Of a stretch of DNA of 64,000 bases, positions 57,208 to 64,000 are shown in pieces (positions within the stretch are counted from its first letter, which is position 1; each line of letters opens with the position of its first letter). Origin of the DNA: Clarireedia homoeocarpa (Eukaryota > Ascomycota > Leotiomycetes > Helotiales > Rutstroemiaceae); the NCBI GenBank assembly GCA_001465935.1, contig LNKV01000037.1, forward strand, positions 124,001 through 188,000, in the 5' to 3' direction. A program made the translations under genes and the position numbers. The notes beneath the pieces are model-generated. The model saw nothing but the letters and a program-made list of their open reading frames with translations. It was not told the origin of the DNA and ran no database searches.

Positions 57208-59530
57208 TCATTCCCTCTCATCTCCGAAAAGGTATCTTGCTTCCAAACAATAGGCGCCTCCACCGACCATTCCTTTCTCGCTGCCCCAACAAACTACAGT
57301 GGCGTCGACAATGCCGCTCAAAACCCTCTCCATTGCGCCCAAAACACCCCATCCGATGAATGATGCTACCAGACCTACGACGTATGCATAGGCGCTGCCC
57401 TTGATGCCAGCGCCTTGAGGCATGGTTATTGCCAATTGGCGGGCTGTTGCTACCCAGCCGCCGAAACCAAGTGACAGGGCCATCATAATGCGGGTGGCGT
57501 GAAGTAACAACTTGGCCAGACGATAGGGTAGCAGTGGCGTGGAGGCATGAGTTCGAGACGAGAATGACCGAGGCGTGAGCGTTGTGGTTGGTGCCTGAGG
57601 AGTTAAGAATGTCATTTGGCTCAAACCTCGAGCAGAGATCTGTAGCGGCTGAGAATGAATAGCTGCGTATGTAAGAGTAAGCGGATTAAGTAACGCCGAA
57701 ACTGGTGCAGGTACAATAGAATACGCGACAATGGAAACAGCGGCGACTAGTCTCCGAGGGAAGATCAAAAGTGGTAGCCGGATCATGAGTGCTAACAATG
57801 TAGAGAGACAGATGGTCCCAAAGATGGTGGTGGTCGAATGGGTAAACGCAGCCCCGACAACCTCATGAGAGGAAGGTCCCGGTTGTACGTTGCGGTGGAA
57901 GTACCACTGTGACACTGTAGCCGCGGTAGTTGTCCGTTGTACACCGCCAATAACAGAAACCGTCCAGATGTACATTATTACAAAGAAGACTCCAAGCCAC
58001 CATGTTGTTGGATCTATGATAAAAAAGCCCGACTTTGATAAGTGACCACCTAAGAATACCCTCGTGAACATTGCCAGCCATACCCAAGTCCAAACTACTA
58101 CTGCGGCCAAGGTTGAGAAGCCAAGTCCTGCAAGACCGGGACTAGAAGCTAATATCCGCGCTGCAAACTCCAAAATGCTGATGGCTTTCGTTAAAGACCT
58201 TCGTCCCTTATAGATAGTGTAAACCCAAAGCAGTGCTAAGCAGCCAGGGATGAAGGATAACCATCTCATCACCTTATCCTGTACACCCGTCCGCTCTGAA
58301 GTGCCTTTGATGCTCGATACTAAAGGATATAGAGAGAATGATAGAAGGATTACCGGCACCGCGAGAACGATCAGGAACACTAGAGGTCGGACAAATGATC
58401 TCAACAAAGCCAGCCAAACGAAGGCCACAAAAATAGTCACAACAGTATCCACAGCGAATAGGTGGAAGGACGAGTTCAAAGTGGTATAGATAGTATCACC
58501 GATAGCCTTGCCAGGCGTTGACGTGTGAAGGTATATGAGGAAGAAAGTCGCAAAAAGCGCACCGAAGCAAATCATGAACAATGATCCCCAGAAGACATCG
58601 TGCCTCGGTCCATCTGGCAAGGGAGATGGGCCTACCGTCGCAGGAACAATCTCAGATTCGCTTGGTGGTGGGGGAGGATATCTAGGACCTGCTGGCAAGC
58701 CGGACTCAATATCGCGTTCGGGTGCTTTCTTCAAATCATTCTTTAGTCGAACCGGCCCAGACTTTGGTGCTGATCGGAATGTTTGAAACGCGGGTGGGCT
58801 GTCGTCTCCTTGCATATCGTATACGATCTCACTTGGAGCATCGCTCTCGGCGATTGTTGATTCCAGTCCAACCTCCACCATTCTTCCCTTTCCCTTGCTA
58901 TCACTTCCGTGGCTGCTTGGCCGTCCACTATCTTCTTCCGCCTCTTCTCCCACTGTTGCTGGTGCTCGCCCTCTTTCTCTGGTACTGCGTACCCCGCCAT
59001 TCCAACTGCTCTTTATTCCACGCCCAGGTCTCCCCCGAGCTTCAACCGCTCTACCATCTTCATCCCCGCCGTTTTCCATTATATCACTTCCATCTCGGTC
59101 GGTTTCCGAGCTTTCTTCCAGCGTCGCAGGAGCAAAGACTCTTCGTGATCGTTGTAATGCAAAGAAATCTGCCGTTTCCCGCTCCCGTTCTTCTTCGTCA
59201 TCTTCTTCTCGAAATTCGTCCAAGGCACTATGAAACAAAGGAGCGTCTGGTGGAGCCTGTGAATATCGAGAAGTAAATGCGAAATTTGGTAGATGTGATG
59301 ACTGGTATGGGTTTCCAAGCCTTTGAGTATATCTCGAGCTGCGCAGTGGTTGTAATCGTTGGTGCCTTTCTTGGGGATTTCGCGTTGGAGTCGTTTCGTT
59401 ATCTTGTTGGACGAAGTTTGAGAACCTAGACTGAGACTGAGCTAAGAAGCGCGAAGCATCTTTGATAGATTGATTAGAGGCATAGACAATGCAGCTGCAG
59501 GATGGATGTTGACTTACATTCTGAGAACAT
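57208..59530 (-). CDS. pns1: Choline transporter-like (CTL/SLC44, Pns1-type) membrane protein
   Basis: A 13-bp first exon (59530-59518, MFSE plus one base) is spliced over 58 bp to 59459-57208, giving 754 residues. The join uses an AAG acceptor and produces MFSEYASRFLAQSQSRF, a natural N-terminus in frame with the long exon. About 290 residues of charged, Ser/Glu/Pro-rich cytosolic N-terminus precede about ten hydrophobic spans. These begin with VFWGSLFMICFGALFATFFL (about 293) and include the CTL region TVSQWYFHR and HEVVGAAFTHSTTTIFGTIC. SLC44 proteins are linked to choline or ethanolamine transport in animals. Yeast Pns1 has no firmly shown substrate, so transport of choline is inference. 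Confidence 0.88.
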
Positions 59531-59656
59531 CTTCGGCCCTCAAAAGCGTGCTGTACGATAATTTGTGCAAAAGATGAGATTAGGAGGCTGATGATGTTCT
59601 TGATAAGAAAGGCAGGTATTGGTATCTCTAGTTATGCTATGCACCGGGTCTTGTGT

Positions 59657-59720
59657 GGGTCTCTGGGTCTCTGGGTCTCTGGGTCTCTGGGTCTCTGGGT
59701 TTCTGGGTCTCTGCGTCTCT
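59657..59720 (+). repeat. 8-bp minisatellite (GGGTCTCT)8
   Basis: Eight 8-bp units: GGGTCTCT five times, GGGTTTCT, GGGTCTCT and GCGTCTCT. It lies about 130 bp upstream of the pns1 start codon, inside its likely promoter or leader. Confidence 0.92.
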
Positions 59721-60375
59721 TAGAGAGGTGCCGACGATCAGTGTCCACTATAGTTGGCAGTAGTAAGGTACGGTATGAGTGATGGCAGAAATGGCGGCGT
59801 TCATGAATGGTTTGGGCGTGTGATTATTTCGCACTGTAATTTCCGTAGACGAGGTGTACTTGGTGAAGAGGAATTTTATCAAACGGCAGTGTATGACCCA
59901 AAAAGATGGTACCGTGAGATATCAGTCATTTGTTTGCTCCGGACGAGTCAGCCTGATAGCGGAGTGCCGGGAGTCGTGATTCACGGGGAAATCACAAGGC
60001 AAAAAGAATGGGCTGCCTCAACGGTTCGGAGACGGTTGGAGGAGACAATGAATGTTTGTTCCTCTGTAGGCCATGCACTGGACCCTCAATGGACCCTCAC
60101 GAAGATTCCTAATTCTAGAAAATGGCGAGCGGGCGCGGACGATGATTTGGCATGGAAGAAAAGGGCAAAGGAGAAGTTCTCGAGCTGGACAGCAGCAGCA
60201 GCAGCAGCATAGCCATCTGGATCTTCTTATACGTGCATCGCGGTCAGTGAGGGAGGGAGTGCCTGGTTATTTTGTGTGAAGCTGGGAGCGTCGGGAGCCT
60301 CTGGAGCCTTTGCAGCCTCTAGTCCTGTACCGTATAGAGAGTTATCGTGCCAGGTGGGCTGGGCAAAGACAAGGA

Positions 60376-60410
60376 AGGGGTTGGGTTGGGGTTGGGGTTG
60401 GTTCTGGGGT
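60376..60410 (+). repeat. GGGGTTGG-type G-rich tract
   Basis: Repeated GGGGTTGGGTTGGGGTTGG-like sequence with at least four runs of three or four G separated by TT, a strong potential G-quadruplex. It resembles telomeric repeats in style, but fungal telomeres are usually TTAGGG and the tract lies between two housekeeping-type genes. Confidence 0.7.
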
Positions 60411-60476
60411 TGACGGCATTACTTCAAGGGAAACGCAGTTGCTCCGTTGCGCAGTTGCTCCGCTGCTCGGTCGCTC

Positions 60477-60572
60477 AGTTCCTCAGTTCCTCACTTCCTC
60501 ACTTCCTCACTTTCTCACTTCCTCACTTCCTCACTTCCTCACTTCCTCACTTCCTCACTTCCTCACTTCCTC
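60477..60572 (+). repeat. 8-bp minisatellite (ACTTCCTC)12
   Basis: Twelve 8-bp units: two AGTTCCTC, then ACTTCCTC with a single ACTTTCTC variant. Being purely pyrimidine apart from one base per unit, it could adopt triplex-type structure. It lies about 480 bp upstream of the Rab start codon. Confidence 0.92.
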
Positions 60573-61048
60573 TGTTGCTCTTTCATTCGATCCTTTGTTC
60601 TTCATTCACCGCCTCACCGCTCCCTTCCCACTTCCTACCCAGCTACCCAAGATTCCACCGCAAACCCACATCCGCAATCGGTATTCCGTACCTTGGACTG
60701 CCTCGACTGCCAGCGCTAATGCGATAAGTAAGGTTCGCTCTCCCATTTTATGCTTGCAGCCTGTGGGCTTGTGGCGGGTGAGCGTGAATAACGTCAGTCC
60801 TAGGTACCAACCTTACCCGAACTTATTTCGCATACGCAGTAAGTTCACTTATCCTCGTTCCTCTCTTTGCAAATTGGTTTCATCCATTTCATAGCACATA
60901 GCACATAATACTCGGAGCATAATTAATTTACTTCCCGTCATCTCATCTTTCGGTCAGTCTACGCCAGCCACTCGATAACTTTGGCGCCGAAGCTCCACAA
61001 GTTGCGAATTGCGCATTATCGAGACTCGGTGCTCGAAAAATCGCCTTC

Positions 61049-61804
61049 ATGTCCTCGGTATCATGGGATTATATCGCCAAGTTAGTCTGCATCGGTGACA
61101 GTGGAACTGGAAAGTCATCGCTCACCGTCCGTCTTTGCGAAGGTCGTTTCTCTCCACATCACGATGTAACAATTGGCGTTGAATTCGGCTCGAGAATCGT
61201 TCCTGTTGGTCCCCCAAATTCAGAAGGATTTGTGCCCAAATCGAAGACTTTAAATGGCGCACCGAATGTATCCAAACCTCCGACAGATACAGAGATTCCG
61301 CAGAAGTATATGAAGCTCAGTTTGTGGGATACGGCAGGTCAGGAAACATACAAAGCTGTTACAAGAAGCTACTTCCGTGCAGCTTCAGGCGCATTACTTG
61401 TATTTGATATCTCACGGCGCGCGACATTTGAGCATGTCACGGACTGGCTCAATGATCTGCGACAGATTGCTGAGCCTGACATCGTCATCATCCTAGTAGG
61501 GAACAAGAGTGATTTAGCTGAAGGGGAAGAAAACAAACGGGAGGTCACGAAAGAAGAAGCTGAAGACTGGGCGAAGCGCAATGGAGTATTACAATACGTC
61601 GAGACGAGCGCAAAGAGCGGCCAAGGAGTTGAGGATGCCTTTTGCAGAGTAGCGGAGAGGATATACATAAATATTGAGGCAGGCAAATATGATTTGAATG
61701 ACAGGAAGTCGGGGGTCAAAGGACCTGGAGCTTTTGGAGCCAACAAGACAAATCTCACATTGGCTTCGGAAAAGCAAAGTGGTGCTGGTGGCGGATGCTG
61801 CTGA
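61049..61804 (+). CDS. ypt4: Rab4-like small GTPase with an insertion between the switches
   Basis: Single exon, 251 residues, longer than the usual 200-215. All nucleotide motifs are intact: P-loop GDSGTGKS (16-23), switch I TIGVEFGSRIV, WDTAGQE in switch II, NKSD and ETSAKS. The C-terminus GGGCC is a double-geranylgeranylation signal. TIGVEFGS resembles the Rab2/Rab4/Rab14 group, and fission yeast Ypt4 is the nearest named fungal type I can offer. Between VEFG and LWDTAGQE there are about 27 extra residues (PPNSEGFVPKSKTLNGAPNV...), lying in the interswitch loop, which could alter effector or GEF contact. Rab4 proteins act in recycling from endosomes; that role here is inference. Confidence 0.9.
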   Translation: MSSVSWDYIAKLVCIGDSGTGKSSLTVRLCEGRFSPHHDVTIGVEFGSRIVPVGPPNSEGFVPKSKTLNGAPNVSKPPTDTEIPQKYMKLSLWDTAGQETYKAVTRSYFRAASGALLVFDISRRATFEHVTDWLNDLRQIAEPDIVIILVGNKSDLAEGEENKREVTKEEAEDWAKRNGVLQYVETSAKSGQGVEDAFCRVAERIYINIEAGKYDLNDRKSGVKGPGAFGANKTNLTLASEKQSGAGGGCC

Positions 61805-63208
61805 TGGAAGATACCTTTTTTTCACTCACTTTTGGAATTACCGCATAGGTTCTCGTGGCGTCGGCTTGGGCATGTAGCATGGAACATTGGTCTTCCTCCC
61901 TCTCCCCCTATGCGAATGCATGCGTCTTGGAAACGAGTCGATACATGTTACTTACACAGTGGGCTTACTAAGATCAGGATAATAGTTTGTGTACATTCTG
62001 GTTCACGACTAAGTAGCTTTGACTATATATATAATAGGATGAGTCCAGAAACTCAAGAAACGTCGAACTGAAGTTGCCCAGTGTTAGGGTAGTACGATTA
62101 CAAAGACACTACTGATGTTCTCTATCTAGCACTCAGAATCTCCATTCAAAACATGCACGTTGATGGTGCATTTGAATTGACTTTGATCTTCGACCGATAG
62201 TACGAGACTTGAATCAAGATCCTGGATTATAAAATCCTGCCTGTTGCTTCTGTATTTGTCAGACCGTACAGAAATCAAGTAATCATCGGTCTCCGCAGGA
62301 AGAAAAGAATGCGAAGGCTCGTCGGTATGGTACTGCACATAGATTTATATATATATCCACTCCGAACTGAAGTGGGAACTTGACTTAGAGTTACTGTAAC
62401 CTTGAAACCTCGATATTGAAACGGCCGGAACGACAGGAAGGCAAAGGAACTGCTTCCAGGAGATCCCAGGACAATCTGAAGCAAGAGCTTTGATATGCAT
62501 ACCCGACGATTTTTGTCTGATCGAACTGTTCTGTGACGGTTCTGAGAACGAGAAACCTGGCATGGAAACCGAAGCTTTCTTCACATGCACGAGTACGAGT
62601 TAGCATTCAAAACGCTTGGGGACAGCTACTCGTACTGTGTGGCGCAGAGCGCAGTGCAACAACTTGTTATGACGGGTGTCAGCTCTGAAAAGGATAATAA
62701 GTGGTTCGACTCAAATGAAATCATATATCAAAGCAACTTCCAAAATCCGTAGAAATTTCAATTGGTGAGATTCGAGTACTTTTGGAATTCTGGTTATTCA
62801 ACAAGTCAAATAGCTACAGTAGTCAAAATCTCCACGTTTCAATTCGATAAGTTGGATGGTTTGAAGGCTTTTAGATGGTTTGAAGTCATTTAGATGTTTT
62901 GGCTGTGCCCAAGTCCGTCGGTGGGCCAGATCCCGCTTTCACGAACGCAAACCCCTGTTCATGCTACACTAAAAAAACCCCTCACCAGCTAGAAAGCTGT
63001 GGCTGAGCTCTGTGCGCACGCATACATCATCATCATCCTCTCGCCATCAGCATTCACTTTCTTTCGCGAAGCGAAGCGACGAAATATAATTGTCAGAATT
63101 TCGCATTATATCTCCTCTTCTCTTTCCATCATCTGTTCTCAAAGCTCAGTGCGATTCCATCTCAAACCAACTCACGAATACTTCTTACGCAACTCAAACC
63201 TATCAAAC
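61805..63208. other. Intergenic, no gene seen
   Basis: 1.4 kb between the Rab gene and the WW-domain gene, both plus strand. A short TATATATA stretch lies near 62023 and 62345. Near-repeats of TAGATGGTTTGAAG occur at about 62855-62900. The final 150 bp before 63209 are pyrimidine-rich, as expected for a fungal leader. Confidence 0.5.
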
Positions 63209-64000
63209 ATGAGTGATTTCGCCCCGCCATCCGGGCCCCCGCCGCCAAAGGTTCCTGCAGGATACAAAGCCGTCTGGAACGATCAATACAAAGAATGGTT
63301 CGTCGCAACCCCATCCATTATGATCACCATATTCCAGCTAACCATCTCCCCATCTCAGGTTCTACGTCAATATCTACACCAAAAAGTCCACCTGGGACAA
63401 ACCCACCGAACCCGTGTACCCCTCCGATGAAGCGCCTCCCTCGGGCCCACCCCCCACCTACGCTCCCGGTAGCTCGAACTCTTCTTATCCTACCGACACC
63501 AAATCCAACCCTTACGACACCCAAACCTCCAACAGCAACACAGTCGAGTCCGATGCCGCGCTCGCCGCGCGCCTGCAGGCAGAAGAGGACGCTCGCGCTG
63601 CCAGCAGCAGCAGCACCGGTAACCGCGACGCCATGCAGGATTACCAGAACACTCCCATGCCACCTGGCTCCTCGGGGACTTCTTCTTATTCACAGGAACT
63701 GCCAGCGCGTGAGCAGAAGAAGGGTGGGTTTCTGGGAAAGTTACTAGGAAAGGCGTCGGGGTCGAGCTCGAGCCAGCAACCGCAGTATCAGCAACCGCAG
63801 TATCAGCAGCAGCAGCAGCAATATGCGCCCCAGCAGGGCTACGGTGGATATGCGCCGCAGCCACAGTATCAACAATATCCGCCTCAGCAGCAGGGGTATG
63901 GCGGGTATGGGGGCGGGTATGGAGGGGGTTATGGAGGGGGGTATCAGCAGCAGCCGGCGAGGAAGACGGGAGGTGGGGGGTTGGGGATGGCGGGAGGAGC
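63209..64000 (+). CDS. wwm1: WW-domain protein, WWM1-like (3' end outside window)
   Basis: Exon 1 is 63209-63297 and exon 2 runs from 63359 past the right edge; the 61-bp intron (GTTCGT...CTCAG) splits the TGG codon of the first WW tryptophan region. A single WW domain follows a Pro-rich start: VPAGYKAVWNDQYKEWFYVN, then TKKSTWDKP with the second Trp and the Pro. The rest is low complexity: Pro/Ser-rich, then Gln/Tyr repeats (QQPQYQQ), then Gly/Tyr repeats (GGYGGGYGGGY). Budding yeast Wwm1 has the same order of N-terminal WW domain and Gln/Tyr-rich tail; it binds the metacaspase Mca1. That partner here is inference. At least 243 residues lie in the window. Confidence 0.85.

Larger units (their letters stand above)
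59531..61048. other. Divergent spacer with stacked simple repeats
   Basis: 1.5 kb between pns1 (-) and the Rab gene (+), holding both promoters. It contains two 8-bp minisatellites (59657-59720 and 60477-60572), a (GCA) run at about 60189-60209 and a GGGGTTGG-rich tract at about 60376-60410. Plus-strand ORFs here are translations of these repeats and are not accepted as genes. Confidence 0.6.

Noticed and set aside
59754..60212. 152-residue plus-strand ORF ending in Ala run
   Set aside because: The Ala run comes from a GCA microsatellite and no domain is visible; it lies in the divergent promoter interval.
60376..60410. Telomere-like GGGGTT tract
   Set aside because: Too short and irregular, and flanked by two intact genes; not evidence of a chromosome end or interstitial telomere.
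60310..60894. 194-residue plus-strand ORF with SLPHFLTS repeats
   Set aside because: It is a translation of the ACTTCCTC minisatellite; all three frames stay open because the 8-bp unit contains no stop codon.

Overview
The window is nuclear DNA of a filamentous ascomycete. Coding regions are broken by short introns of about 47-100 bp, most with GTANGT donors, CTAAC/CTGAC branch sites and YAG acceptors. Gene content and protein style suggest Leotiomycetes, perhaps Sclerotiniaceae (Botrytis/Sclerotinia type). The genus cannot be fixed from the sequence alone. I rebuilt exon structures by hand from splice signals, reading frame and family conservation; no alignment was run. No rRNA, tRNA or CRISPR array was seen.

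Layout. 1-10.3 kb is gene-dense housekeeping: the tail of an unknown gene, noc4 (-) head-to-head with atp4 (+), then tfg2, ptc7 and a GT17 glycosyltransferase (-). 10.3-15.3 kb is a gene desert whose right part looks like a long, intron-bearing 5' leader of a GAF-domain gene (15.3-18.2 kb). 18.2-20.7 kb is a repeat-rich spacer between converging genes. 20.7-23.0 kb is atp1 (-, eight exons). 25.6-27.4 kb is a mitochondrial-type lysine 2,3-aminomutase-like radical SAM gene. 30.8-41.9 kb holds a conserved fungal protein of unknown function, vps10, an SDR-like gene that has lost its catalytic lysine, and cytidine deaminase (-). 43.8-50.2 kb holds a GPI-type surface protein, a doubtful small gene and a NACHT-ankyrin NLR (-). 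50.2-54.3 kb is non-coding and carries a MITE with perfect 30-bp inverted ends. 54.4-64 kb holds a ZZ-finger gene (-), a choline-transporter-like gene (-), a Rab4-like GTPase (+) and the 5' part of a WWM1-like WW-domain gene (+).

The genes do not form one pathway or a biosynthetic cluster. Themes that recur are mitochondria (atp4, atp1, ptc7, the aminomutase), membrane traffic (vps10, rab4-like) and core nuclear functions (noc4, tfg2). The points of most interest are the NLR with an unassigned N-terminal domain, the aminomutase with its bacterial active site intact, a young-looking MITE and a diverged copy with an internal 42-bp triplication, a lysine-less SDR, and non-standard splice sites (one GC-AG intron and three AAG acceptors) in conserved genes.
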